Assembly (NCBI RefSeq): GCF_012927185.1
Contig: NZ_JABBGB010000001.1
Coordinates: forward strand, 1,612,001 to 1,676,000
From: Pseudoflavitalea sp. G-6-1-2
Lineage (GTDB): Bacteria; Bacteroidota; Bacteroidia; Chitinophagales; Chitinophagaceae
Length of the DNA stretch: 64,000 nt
Direction of reading: 5' to 3'
Position 1 is the stretch's first letter. Each line of letters starts with the position of its first letter. Positions 53,385 through 62,537 of the stretch are shown here, in pieces. Both the position numbers and the translations under genes were made by a program. The notes under the pieces were generated by a model. That model did not search any database and was not told the DNA's origin. It was given only the letters and a program-made list of their open reading frames with translations.

Positions 53385-55217
53385 TTGAGACCCTGGCTGT
53401 TTATTCTGCTCCTTATTGTGGGCCTGCCCTCCCTGGCACAGGTAGATACTGCGTACCTGAAGTCGCTGTACGACAGATGTCTCGATTTCTCCGAAGACAG
53501 AAAAGATTCCATCCGATACTATGCCGGCTTTATCGAAGAATCAGCTACTCATCTTAAATTCAATAAGGGAGAAGTGCTGAGCAGTCGTCTTAAAGGCATC
53601 GTCGAAGAGATGAGCAGCAACTATGAAGCCGCCATCAACTATTATCTTCAGTCGCTGGAAGCCGCCCGCAAACTGAATATGGTCGAGTACGAGATATCTG
53701 CTCTAAGTGATCTGGCCATTCTCTATGCAAATATCAAAGAGCCGCAGCAGGCGAAGAATTTCTATCTGCAGGCAGCAAAGCTATCCTCTTTCAGAGGTGA
53801 TGCCTACAATGTGGTAAGCACTTACAACAATCTCGCTGTGATCTATATGCAGCTTCGTCAGTACGACAGTGCCCGCATTCTGCTGAGCGAAGCGCTTCGC
53901 ATCGGCAAGCCCTTCGAAAAACAAATCGATATCACCAGCACCTACAACAATCTCGGAAGTCTCAATTTCAAAGAGAAGAAGTATGATGAGGCGCTGCCCT
54001 ATTTCAGAAGCAACCTGCAAATGCATACGGCCAGTAACAATGCCGGAGATCTATGGGTTGATCTGCTGAACCTGGCTGATCTCTTCACCGAAAAAAAGAA
54101 TTTCGATTCTGCTGCTTATTATGCAGACAGAACCATGGAGCTGGCCCGCAAGCTCGATTCGCGGAGTAAAGAAGCAGACAGTTATGCCATGCTTGCCAAG
54201 CTGGCCGAATACAAAGAAGATTATTACTCGGCATACGATTACCTCAAGCAGTGGTATGCACTCGATACAGCCATCGTAAACGGAGATACACATCAGACCA
54301 TTGCAGAGTTGCAGGAACGTTACAATGCCAAAGAACGCGAAGCTGCCAATAAACTGCTGAAAGAGCAGGTAGAAAAAGAAACGCTGAAAGCCAAGGGCAT
54401 CACATTGCTGGCCATTGCGCTTGCTATTATTGGTATACTCATCGCCATTGCGTTTATGACCAAACGCAATGCCAACAGGCGTTTGCAGGCAACCAATCAG
54501 CTGATTCTGCAACAGAACGAAAAACTGGCCGAGCTCAATCACGAAAAGAATTCACTCATCAGCATTGTGTCGCACGATCTCAATACGCCATTCGCTACCA
54601 TTCAGGTTTGGGGGCATCTGATGGCGCATGATGCAGACAGGCTTTCCGACGAACAACATCGTGCACTCGGCAAAATTATTCAGGCCAGCAATTACGGCGA
54701 AGGGCTGATCAGGCGAATACTCGATGTTGAGAAAAAAGATATCGGCTCTCATAAACTTCAGCTCGAAAACTTCGACCTCACCATTCTCACAGAAGATCTG
54801 GTTGATAATTTTCAGCCGATGGCCAAACAAAAGGAGATCAAAATGCATGTGGATCTTCCTGAAAAAGAACTCTACATTCTCAGCGATAAACATCTCGTAA
54901 GCCGCATCTGCGAAAATCTTTTTTCCAATGCCATCAAATACACTCCACGCGGAAAGAATGTATACGTTAGTGTGAACGATGAGCAGGATGCCATCAGCAT
55001 CAAAGTGCGCGACGAAGGTGTGGGCATCGATAAAGAAGAAATGCCATACCTCTTCTCCAAATACAGCAAAATATCTTCGCAACCTACCGAAGGAGAAAAT
55101 TCCAATGGCCTCGGCCTGTCCATCGTTAAGCGCATCGTAGAAGAGATCAATGGAAAGATCTCCTGCGAAAGCGAACCAGGGCAAGGCTCCCTCTTTACCG
55201 TGATTCTCAGAAAGTAA
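53385..55217 (+). CDS. TPR-containing sensor histidine kinase
   Basis: 610 residues. The start is a TTG at 53385: it is directly followed by a signal peptide (RPWLFILLLIVGLPSLAQ), and the next in-frame ATG comes over 70 codons later. A periplasmic array of TPR-like helices spans about 25-300 (repeated NNLAVIYMQLRQYDSARILL and NLGSLNFKEKKYDEALPYF units). A coiled coil (about 305-335) and a membrane helix at about 338-358 follow. The kinase part has H397 in SIVSHDLNTPF, the N-box CENLFSNAIKYTPRG, and G-boxes DEGVGIDKEEMPYLF and NGLGLSIVKRIV. TPR sensors of this kind are widespread in Bacteroidota. It pairs with the NarL-type regulator. Confidence 0.93.
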   Translation: MRPWLFILLLIVGLPSLAQVDTAYLKSLYDRCLDFSEDRKDSIRYYAGFIEESATHLKFNKGEVLSSRLKGIVEEMSSNYEAAINYYLQSLEAARKLNMVEYEISALSDLAILYANIKEPQQAKNFYLQAAKLSSFRGDAYNVVSTYNNLAVIYMQLRQYDSARILLSEALRIGKPFEKQIDITSTYNNLGSLNFKEKKYDEALPYFRSNLQMHTASNNAGDLWVDLLNLADLFTEKKNFDSAAYYADRTMELARKLDSRSKEADSYAMLAKLAEYKEDYYSAYDYLKQWYALDTAIVNGDTHQTIAELQERYNAKEREAANKLLKEQVEKETLKAKGITLLAIALAIIGILIAIAFMTKRNANRRLQATNQLILQQNEKLAELNHEKNSLISIVSHDLNTPFATIQVWGHLMAHDADRLSDEQHRALGKIIQASNYGEGLIRRILDVEKKDIGSHKLQLENFDLTILTEDLVDNFQPMAKQKEIKMHVDLPEKELYILSDKHLVSRICENLFSNAIKYTPRGKNVYVSVNDEQDAISIKVRDEGVGIDKEEMPYLFSKYSKISSQPTEGENSNGLGLSIVKRIVEEINGKISCESEPGQGSLFTVILRK

Positions 55218-55276
55218 GCCGGTACCACTTTGCATTTCTGCTCCACCAATCAATAATTTTTAGGGATGAATGCTAA

Positions 55277-55651
55277 ATGCTCTATATTTGCAACATGGTG
55301 GCAATTATTTCTGAAGGCAGGAAGCAATGGCTGAAGCGCGGCATCAGTGCTGTGCTGGTGTTGCTGTTTGCACTCAGCATTACGCCTAAGAAAGTATTGC
55401 ACGACCTGCTGGTCGATCACCAGGATGATATCGCTTATCATCTCAAATCAGCTCCGCTGATCATCAAATCCGGTTTTCATTGTGATACCGAAAATCAGGT
55501 AGCTGAATCTCCCTTCACCACTACGGCAACAGTTATTCTGCCGCAACCTGCACTGATCACTTTCATAACACACAATGAAAAACCAGTTGTTGGTCTGCAT
55601 GCCGTTTCTGCCTTCCACTATTCACTCCGCGGCCCACCCGCAACAGCGTAA
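55277..55651 (+). CDS. small membrane protein preceding the TonB receptor
   Basis: 124 residues from 55277, or 118 from the ATG at 55295 (MVAIISEGRKQWLKRG). One hydrophobic N-terminal segment (ISAVLVLLFALSITP) could be a signal anchor. Next comes KKVLHDLLVDHQDDIAYH and then GFHCDTENQVAESPFTTT, with a single Cys between His and Asp, plausible for metal contact. Similar small proteins sit ahead of TonB-dependent receptors in this phylum, as here (102 bases upstream of one). A perfect -7 box TATATTTG lies at 55283-55290, very close to both ATGs. The function is unknown; a metal-uptake helper is a guess from context. Confidence 0.65.
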   Translation: MLYICNMVAIISEGRKQWLKRGISAVLVLLFALSITPKKVLHDLLVDHQDDIAYHLKSAPLIIKSGFHCDTENQVAESPFTTTATVILPQPALITFITHNEKPVVGLHAVSAFHYSLRGPPATA

Positions 55652-55753
55652 GTATTCCCGAACCTGCATGCGCAGGCTATTTGCTGATTGATCCGGAACC
55701 TCCAGGATCTGATGATACTTATTTACTGATTGCGTATTTAAATCTGAACGAAG

Positions 55754-58192
55754 ATGAAATTTGTTCTTCCGCTGTTTGTATTCATTACCGGCTTTGCCGT
55801 ACAACCCCTGTCTGCCCAGAACTTCAGTGCTTCCAGTAATGTACCTGTTGTTAATAATGTAAGAGTTGCTTTCTCCGGAAAAATAACAGACGCTGCTACG
55901 GGCGAAGCATTATCCGGTGCATCTGTTTATCTCCCCGATCTCCGTACCGGCGCTACTACCAATGCGCAGGGTATTTATTCATTCAAAAATATTCCTGCAG
56001 GAAAACATCTGGTAGAAGTAAGCTTCACCGGTTATGCTCCTGTGATTGAAAATATAGAAGTGGGTGCGCTCACTCAAAAGGACTTTGCCCTTACACGATC
56101 TTATGTGGAGAATGAAGCTGTAACGGTAACCGGCGTATCTGCTGCCACGTCCGTGAGGCGCACACCCGTGCCGGTGAATATTGTGAAGAAAGAAGAATTG
56201 TTCCGCTCGGCTTCTACCAACCTCATCGATGCTTTGAGCCGCACACCGGGTGTGTCGCAGGTTTCAACGGGGCCGGCTATTTCAAAGCCAAGCATCCGTG
56301 GCCTTGGTTACAGCAGGGTAGTGGTAGTGAACGATGGCATCCGTCAGGAAGGCCAGCAATGGGGCGACGAACACGGCATCGAGATCGATGAGTACAATGT
56401 GAGCAAGGCCGAGATCCTGAAAGGTCCGGCTTCACTGATGTACGGAAGTGATGCGCTTGCAGGTGTAGTGAATATCATCTCCATTGTGCCCGTTGCTGAA
56501 GGAACCATCAAAGGAAATATTTTCAGTACTTACCAAACCAATAACCGCCAGCGAGGATTCCACGGCGATATCGGCGGCAATCAGAAAGGTTTCATCTGGG
56601 GCGCCTACGGATCATACAAAGCAGCGGCTGATTACAAGAACAAATACGACGGCTACGTTTTCAATTCGAAGTTCAACGATAAAGCATTCGGTGGTTATCT
56701 CGGTCTCAACAGGCAGTGGGGTTACACGCATGTGTACGCCAGCATGTACGATCAGCACCTTGGACTGATCGAAGGCGAACGCGATGCTGCTACCGGACGT
56801 TTTCTCAAACCTATAAACCACAATGGGGAAGCTGAAGAAGAAATAGCAGAGCACAAAGATTTCACTTCAACAGATCCTTTCGTTCCCCGTCAAAGGATCA
56901 GACACTTCAAAGTGGCTGCAGACAATAGTTTCAGACTGGGCGACGATCGCATTACATTTACACTTGGCTTCCAGCGCAATCAACGCGAAGAGTTTGGCAA
57001 TGTGCTCGATCCGAAAGAAAAAGAATTGTACTTCGATCTCAAAACCATCAATTACAATCTGCAATACCATTTCGGAGAAAAGAATCACTGGAAAACCACC
57101 ATCGGTGCAAACGGTATGCGTCAGGAGAATCAGAACAAAGGAGCCGAAGCGCTGATCCCGGAATACAATCTCTTCGATATCGGAGGATTCATTTACACAC
57201 AGAAAGAGATCAATAAGCTCACACTGAGTGGGGGACTTCGCTTCGACCACCGCTCACTCAATTCGAAAGAGTTTGCAGAAGGCGATGAGATCAAATTCGA
57301 ATCTTTCAAAAAAGACTTCAACAATATTTCCGGAAGCCTGGGTCTCAGCTACAGAGCCAGCAAGGATCTTACGCTGAAATTCAATGTGGCCCGTGGTTTC
57401 AGAGCGCCGAGCATGCCTGAGCTGGCGAGCAACGGAGCGCATGAAGGCACCAATCGTTACGAGTTCGGTACCCGTGATCTGAAATCAGAGACAAGTTTCC
57501 AGATCGACGGAGGGGTTGAGCTGGCAACGCCGCATGTATCGTTCGCGGCTAACCTCTTTTACAATTCCATTCAGAACTTCATCTACTATCGCAAACTGTC
57601 TTCTGTGAACGGAGGCGACTCCATGATCGTGAACGATGAAGGCGAATTCTTCGCGTTCAAATACGATCAGCATAACGCAGCGCTTTACGGAGCCGAGCTG
57701 AATATCGATATACACCCGCATCCGCTGGATTGGCTGCATTTCGAGAATACGTTCTCTTACGTACGCGGGCAACTCAGCGAGGTGCAGGACGGAAGCAAAA
57801 ACCTTCCCTTCATCCCTGCCGCCAGACTGATCAACGAACTGAAAGTGGATCTCTTCTCCAAATCCAAAACCTTCAAACAGGTGTATGTGAAAGCGGAGCT
57901 GGACAATACTTTCACTCAAAGCAATCCATTTACAGGATACAATACCGAAACCAAAACGCCTGGTTACACGCTCGTAAATGCTGGCATCGGCGGAAGCGTA
58001 CTGAACAAAAACAAAGTGCTGTTCAGCATCTTCTTCTCTGCCAACAATATCGGGGACGTAGCATGGCAAAGTCATCTCAGCCGTTTGAAATACACTGCTG
58101 AGAATGAGCTCACTCATCGAATGGGCGTATTCGGAATGGGAAGAAATTTCAGTGTGAAGCTGAATATCCCGCTGAGTTTCACCGCCAACTGA
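55754..58192 (+). CDS. TonB-dependent outer-membrane receptor
   Basis: 812 residues with a signal peptide of about 21 residues (MKFVLPLFVFITGFAVQPLS). An N-terminal carboxypeptidase-regulatory-like domain (about 38-112) is followed by the plug domain (about 125-225: IDALSRTPGVSQVSTGPAIS, IRGLGYSRVVVVNDGIRQEG, QQWGDEHGIEIDEYN, EILKGPASLMYGSDALAGVV) and a 22-strand-type barrel. The VNDGIRQEGQQWGDEHG segment resembles receptors for metal ions or small metal complexes rather than SusC-type glycan importers, and no SusD follows. The substrate is not determined. The gene ends at a strong terminator. Confidence 0.93.
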   Translation: MKFVLPLFVFITGFAVQPLSAQNFSASSNVPVVNNVRVAFSGKITDAATGEALSGASVYLPDLRTGATTNAQGIYSFKNIPAGKHLVEVSFTGYAPVIENIEVGALTQKDFALTRSYVENEAVTVTGVSAATSVRRTPVPVNIVKKEELFRSASTNLIDALSRTPGVSQVSTGPAISKPSIRGLGYSRVVVVNDGIRQEGQQWGDEHGIEIDEYNVSKAEILKGPASLMYGSDALAGVVNIISIVPVAEGTIKGNIFSTYQTNNRQRGFHGDIGGNQKGFIWGAYGSYKAAADYKNKYDGYVFNSKFNDKAFGGYLGLNRQWGYTHVYASMYDQHLGLIEGERDAATGRFLKPINHNGEAEEEIAEHKDFTSTDPFVPRQRIRHFKVAADNSFRLGDDRITFTLGFQRNQREEFGNVLDPKEKELYFDLKTINYNLQYHFGEKNHWKTTIGANGMRQENQNKGAEALIPEYNLFDIGGFIYTQKEINKLTLSGGLRFDHRSLNSKEFAEGDEIKFESFKKDFNNISGSLGLSYRASKDLTLKFNVARGFRAPSMPELASNGAHEGTNRYEFGTRDLKSETSFQIDGGVELATPHVSFAANLFYNSIQNFIYYRKLSSVNGGDSMIVNDEGEFFAFKYDQHNAALYGAELNIDIHPHPLDWLHFENTFSYVRGQLSEVQDGSKNLPFIPAARLINELKVDLFSKSKTFKQVYVKAELDNTFTQSNPFTGYNTETKTPGYTLVNAGIGGSVLNKNKVLFSIFFSANNIGDVAWQSHLSRLKYTAENELTHRMGVFGMGRNFSVKLNIPLSFTAN

Positions 58193-58285
58193 TGAAACCG
58201 GCTACCCTCGCGGGTTCGCTACATACTAAAACCAAAAGAAATTCGTTCAGATAATGGTTACTTACTAACCCAACTTATATGATTG

Positions 58286-58320
58286 ATAAAGCCCCGCTGA
58301 GAAGTGGGGCTTTATTTTTA
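58286..58320 (+). terminator. terminator of the TonB receptor gene
   Basis: 11-bp stem with one wobble (58286-58296 with 58305-58315), 8-base loop, T-rich tail 58315-58319. Confidence 0.85.
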
Positions 58321-58346
58321 TTATATTGGTGTTGTAAATCAACAGA

Positions 58347-58787
58347 ATGGAATTATCGATCACAACCCCTGCACTGCTTTTTCCCGCCATTTCACTGCTG
58401 ATGCTGGCGTACACCAATCGTTTTCTTGGCCTTGCCAGTCTTATCAGAAATCTGCGGGAGCAATACAGAAAAGACCCTGCTGAAAAACATATCGTACATC
58501 AGATCAGGAATCTTCGTGTGAGGGTAAGATTGATACGTTCGATGCAGTTATTCGGAGTACTGAGTTTTCTGTTCTGCGTACTCTGCATGTTCTGCATATT
58601 CCGCGGATGGGCACATGCCGGATACATCATCTTTGCGCTGAGCATTGCTGCTTTCACAGTAAGTCTGGTGCTTTCGCTGATAGAGATATTTCTCTCCACC
58701 AAGGCACTCGAATTTGCTTTGAGCGATATGGAGGAAATTACCCGAACCAATTTCCTGTCGGAAATTCTGCGGGGGAAAGACGAATAG
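58347..58787 (+). CDS. DUF2721 membrane protein
   Basis: 146 residues, ATG at 58347. The N-terminus reads SITTPALLFPAISLLMLAYT with the following NRFLGLASLIRNL, which matches the DUF2721 pattern. Two further membrane helices (about 70-92, FGVLSFLFCVLCMFCIFRGW, and about 95-117, GYIIFALSIAAFTVSLVLSL) and a cytoplasmic charged loop (REQYRKDPAEKH) follow. The family has no known biochemical role. It is convergent with the DUF983 gene, with a 31-base gap. Confidence 0.85.
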   Translation: MELSITTPALLFPAISLLMLAYTNRFLGLASLIRNLREQYRKDPAEKHIVHQIRNLRVRVRLIRSMQLFGVLSFLFCVLCMFCIFRGWAHAGYIIFALSIAAFTVSLVLSLIEIFLSTKALEFALSDMEEITRTNFLSEILRGKDE

Positions 58788-58818
58788 CCTTTTCCGTTAT
58801 AACAGCTGCAAAATAAGA

Positions 58819-59271
58819 TTAATGCTGATGTTGATGCGCGGTTGCATCCTGCTCAGTTTCTTTGTGTGCATCGGCGTAATCCGGATTGTATCTCACGAAG
58901 AAATACAGATAGATCACGCGGCTCAGGCGCATCAGCCATGGCTGCAGCACAATCAGCAGCACAATATTGCTTCCCATCCACCAGAAGAAGCGGGTGTCCT
59001 GTACGCTCATTCCGATCAATACATACCAGGCAACAAACGTAGCTACAGACAGGGCTACCGATAAGGCGTAGCTTACGTAGCCGGTTCCATACCAAAAACC
59101 TGGTTCCAGTTCAAAAGGTTGTCCGCATTCTGAACATTTTTCAGGCATATCGAATACCTTTTTCAAATTCCAGGGATTACCGGAGTTGTACATATTGCCA
59201 CGACGGCAATGGGGGCATTTCATGGTGAGAATGCTCCAGAGAAGATTGGGTCTGGATGCTTTATTACTCAT
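58819..59271 (-). CDS. DUF983 family zinc-ribbon membrane protein
   Basis: 150 residues from the ATG at 59271 (MSNKASRPNLLWSILTMKCP). Two CxxC pairs form a likely zinc ribbon (MKCPHCRRGNMY and EKCSECGQPF), as usual for DUF983. Two membrane helices follow (about 60-85, YVSYALSVALSVATFVAWY, and 95-118, MGSNIVLLIVLQPWLMRLS). The tail is His-rich (TAHQHQH). A -7-like box at 59286-59279 lies only 7 bases before the ATG, too close for a normal leader. It is 42 bases downstream of the ABC exporter gene and probably co-transcribed. The role is unknown. Confidence 0.88.
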   Translation of the reverse strand: MSNKASRPNLLWSILTMKCPHCRRGNMYNSGNPWNLKKVFDMPEKCSECGQPFELEPGFWYGTGYVSYALSVALSVATFVAWYVLIGMSVQDTRFFWWMGSNIVLLIVLQPWLMRLSRVIYLYFFVRYNPDYADAHKETEQDATAHQHQH

Positions 59272-59313
59272 AATGCCACAAAGATACAAATAGTTTGTTA
59301 CCTATATGTTTAA

Positions 59314-61098
59314 TCAGGCCATCGCGGGCTTCTTTCTCTCTCCGATCTGCTGTCTCCACATGGCGTAATAAAGGCCTTTTTCTTCCAGTAAACTTTCGTG
59401 TGTGCCTGTTTCCACTACGTCTCCTTTTTCGAGCACATAGATTCTGTCGGCATGCATAATGGTGCTCAGACGGTGTGCAATAAGAATGGTGATCTGATTC
59501 TTTTTGGATGAAACGTCTTTGATGGTATTGGTGATGTCTTCTTCGGTTAAGCTATCCAGTGAGGAAGTGGCTTCATCGAAAATTAAGAGGTGAGGATTTC
59601 TCAGTAATGCGCGCGCAATGGAGAGCCGTTGTTTTTCTCCTCCGGATAATTTCAATCCGCCCTCACCGATCATGGTATCCAATCCTTTTTCTGCACGATC
59701 GAGCAATCTCGATACCGCTGCTTTTCTCATCGCTTCCAGCATTTCTTCTTCTGTTGCAGACGGATTTACGAACAACAAATTCTCGCGAATGGAGCCGGAA
59801 AACAATTGAGTATCCTGCGTAACAAATCCGATCTGATTCCTCAGATCGTCAAAGCTGATGCTGGTTTCATCGATTCCGTTGTAAAGGATTTTTCCTTGTT
59901 GCGGACGATACAGACCTACCAGTAATTTCATTAGTGTGGTCTTTCCTGAACCCGATGGACCAACAAAGGCGATGGTCTCTCCGGTCTTTGCGGTGAAGCT
60001 GATATTTTCTATCGCACGTGCCTGTGCTGTCTGGTGCTTGAAACCAACACTCTGAAATTCCAGCGTCTGAATATTGCCCAGATGTTTAGGTTGAAGAGGC
60101 GCCTGTTCGGGTTGCTTGGCCATCAGATCTCTGAAGTTGTTCAGCGACGCTTCTGCTTCGCGATAGCTCAATATGATGTTACCGATATCCTGCAATGGGC
60201 CGAAGATGAAGAAGGAGTAGATCTGCATGGTTACCAGCTGCCCCGCAGTGATTCCGTGATTGTGAAATACCAGCCACATCAGAATAAAAAGTATCACCTG
60301 ACGAAGCGTATTTACAAAGGTTCCCTGAATGAAACTGATGCTTCTGATCCGCTTCACTTTCGTGAGCTCCAATCCTAAAATTTTATAAGTGTTTTTGTTC
60401 AGGCGGTCTACTTCCTGATTGGTCAATCCGAGGCTTTTCACCAGTTCGATGTTCCGAAGCGACTCTGTGGTGGAGCCTGCGAGGCTGGTTGTTTGGTTAA
60501 CGATCTTCTTCTGAATTACCTTGATCTTCTTGCTCAGCATATTGGTTACTGTTGTAAGCAGAAAGATGCCAACGATGTAGGCTACAGGAACTATCCAGTG
60601 GATCTTGATGGCTGCATAAACCATCACTACCACAATACCCACAATTACTCCAAAGAGGATGTTGATGAAGTAATTGATGAATCTTTCAGTATCCGTTCTC
60701 ACTTTGGTAAGAATGCTGAGCGTTTCGCCACTGCGCTGATCCTCGAATTCCTGATAGGGCAGCTTCATGGCATGCTGCAATCCGTCGGTAAACACTTTGG
60801 CGCCGAACTTCTGAATCACCACCTGAAGGAAATAGTCCTGCAGATTCTTTGCAATTCTGCTGATCATGGCGATGGTGATAGAGGCCAGCAGCAACCAGAG
60901 TACGCCATTGTAAGCCTGGGTGAAGAATCGTCCTTCTGTATAGGCGGAAGGGTTTCTGGTATAGTCGCTCGTAAGATTCACCAGTTGCCCGAAAATGATA
61001 GGGTCGAGCAATGCGAATCCTGAGTTGAAGGCGGCCAGTACAATAGTGAGCGCTACCAGCCATTTATATGGTTTGAGATAGGTAAAGAGAATCTTCAT
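59314..61098 (-). CDS. ABC exporter, fused permease and ATPase (MsbA/MDR type)
   Basis: 594 residues, ATG at 61098. Six membrane helices in residues about 1-320 (KWLVALTIVLAAFNSGFALL, GVIVGIVVVMVYAAIKIHWI, VAYIVGIFLLTTVTNML and others), with a coupling region FEDQRSGETLSILTKVRTD. The ATPase domain spans about 345-580: Walker A GPSGSGKTTLMKLL, Q-loop IGFVTQDTQLFSG, signature LSGGEKQRLSIARALL, Walker B LLIFDEATSSLD, and H-loop LIAHRLSTI. A homodimeric exporter of lipids or drugs is likely, but the substrate is not determined. It is followed by the DUF983 gene. Confidence 0.94.
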   Translation of the reverse strand: MKILFTYLKPYKWLVALTIVLAAFNSGFALLDPIIFGQLVNLTSDYTRNPSAYTEGRFFTQAYNGVLWLLLASITIAMISRIAKNLQDYFLQVVIQKFGAKVFTDGLQHAMKLPYQEFEDQRSGETLSILTKVRTDTERFINYFINILFGVIVGIVVVMVYAAIKIHWIVPVAYIVGIFLLTTVTNMLSKKIKVIQKKIVNQTTSLAGSTTESLRNIELVKSLGLTNQEVDRLNKNTYKILGLELTKVKRIRSISFIQGTFVNTLRQVILFILMWLVFHNHGITAGQLVTMQIYSFFIFGPLQDIGNIILSYREAEASLNNFRDLMAKQPEQAPLQPKHLGNIQTLEFQSVGFKHQTAQARAIENISFTAKTGETIAFVGPSGSGKTTLMKLLVGLYRPQQGKILYNGIDETSISFDDLRNQIGFVTQDTQLFSGSIRENLLFVNPSATEEEMLEAMRKAAVSRLLDRAEKGLDTMIGEGGLKLSGGEKQRLSIARALLRNPHLLIFDEATSSLDSLTEEDITNTIKDVSSKKNQITILIAHRLSTIMHADRIYVLEKGDVVETGTHESLLEEKGLYYAMWRQQIGERKKPAMA

Positions 61099-61615
61099 AT
61101 TATATTATGTGGTTGGGGAGTTGAGGAGCAACTGGTTCCTCACTTCAATTTTTGTACAATTTTGCATGAAATGCCAAAATGGCGGCATGCGCGAAAAACT
61201 TTGTTTTAAAGATAACAAGTCTACCAGCTGCTTGTTTAGTTACTTTAACATAGTTTTGGCCCCATGCGAAAATCAGCTAGAATATAGACTGGAACTGCTT
61301 TTGGACTTCAGGTAATCAGAGATTGTCACGTCGTCCCGGATTGGGCACAATGATTGCAACGTCAATTGTCCGGGCTTAGGCTCCTGGTTATGAAATCGCC
61401 TTCAAAATAAAATGACTTAAAGCAACGTTTACATTCGGCCTGATGTCACAGTAACAAATGGTTCCGAAACTGGAATATGATATGGTAAAGTAAATTTTAA
61501 ACCATTGACTTTCAATTTTTCGGTCAAATTTTGTTTACCTTGCAGGCTATTAAGGCGTAAGTAGGGATAAAATTTTCTGAATCGCCCCTATGAATTGGGG
61601 AAAAGCACTATTACG
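61099..61615. other. 517-bp intergenic region ahead of the exopolysaccharide genes
   Basis: No gene. A bulged hairpin at 61335-61374 pairs cccgg with ccggg and acaat with attgt. A run of AT-rich sequence at 61480-61540 contains TTGAC (61505) and TTTACCTTG (61534-61542), promoter-like but not a full match to the Bacteroidota consensus. I see no JUMPstart/ops element. Confidence 0.4.
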
Positions 61616-62386
61616 ATGATGATAACGACTATTACGCCGGCTCAATCCTTTGAACAAAAAGCCGGATATGTCAAAACCAATCTTGTTTCCTTACGATCCT
61701 ATGTGGTTGAAAAACGCAATTATCTGATATTTAAGCGGTTATTTGATATTGTACTTTCCCTTCTCATCATCGTTTTTGTCCTCAGCTGGCTCATTCCTGT
61801 TATCGCTATACTCATCAAATTAGATTCAAGGGGTCCTGTTTTCTTTGTTCAGCGCCGGGTCGGCCGATTTGGCCGAAGCTTCCGATGCCTGAAATTCCGT
61901 ACCATGGTGGTTAATGAATATGCCAATACCCGCCAGGCCACTGAACATGATATGCGGATTACCAGATTGGGCAATTTCCTCCGTGTTTCCAATCTCGATG
62001 AGTTTCCTCAGTTCTTAAATGTATTGCTCGGGCATATGAGTGTGGTGGGACCAAGACCCCATATGCATGCCGACTGCAAAAAATTCTCTTCTCTTATCAG
62101 CCATTATAAGTTCAGAAATATGATGAGACCCGGAATTACCGGACTGGCTCAGGTTAAGGGATACAGAGGTCCTACCAGAAATTTCGAAAGTATTTTCCAC
62201 CGTTACCAGTTCGATGCGTTCTATATCAGAAATGCCAATTTCTGGCTCGATATGCGCATTGTTCGTAAAACTGCTGCACAAACATTTCAGATCCTTTGGC
62301 TGAAAGCAACTGGTAAATCCAAACGTTCCGCTCTTCCTCCAAGCGCACAACCACAATGGAAAGGAAGCGTAAAGAATCTCAACTGA
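61616..62386 (+). CDS. initiating sugar-phosphate transferase (bacterial sugar transferase family)
   Basis: Transfers a sugar-1-phosphate from a nucleotide sugar to undecaprenyl phosphate, the first step of exopolysaccharide or O-antigen repeat assembly. It has 256 residues from the ATG at 61616; an upstream TTG at 61595 is less likely. One membrane hairpin (about 40-62, [20 protein letters not shown]) precedes the conserved catalytic region: [73 protein letters not shown]. It lacks the long N-terminal multi-helix part of WbaP/WcaJ, so it is a short PglC-like monotopic type with extra N-terminal sequence. It opens the polysaccharide locus at the window end. Confidence 0.93.
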   Translation: MMITTITPAQSFEQKAGYVKTNLVSLRSYVVEKRNYLIFKRLFDIVLSLLIIVFVLSWLIPVIAILIKLDSRGPVFFVQRRVGRFGRSFRCLKFRTMVVNEYANTRQATEHDMRITRLGNFLRVSNLDEFPQFLNVLLGHMSVVGPRPHMHADCKKFSSLISHYKFRNMMRPGITGLAQVKGYRGPTRNFESIFHRYQFDAFYIRNANFWLDMRIVRKTAAQTFQILWLKATGKSKRSALPPSAQPQWKGSVKNLN

Positions 62387-62537
62387 TCAATAGTTTTCAA
62401 ATCTGTTGCGTTCCATTCTTTTTCTGCATTCTCCTGAATGTATAATTATTTCCTAAGGTACCATTGGAGTGAATATCGCTCCGATATGCCTGAATAGTGG
62501 ATTTCGTTTATTTTTGCGCCTGTTCCAATCTGAAAAT

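Noticed and set aside
59279-59286. TATCTTTG on the minus strand before the DUF983 gene as a promoter
   Set aside because: Only 7 bases from the ATG, no -33 element, and the gene is 42 bases downstream of the ABC exporter gene, so co-transcription is more likely.
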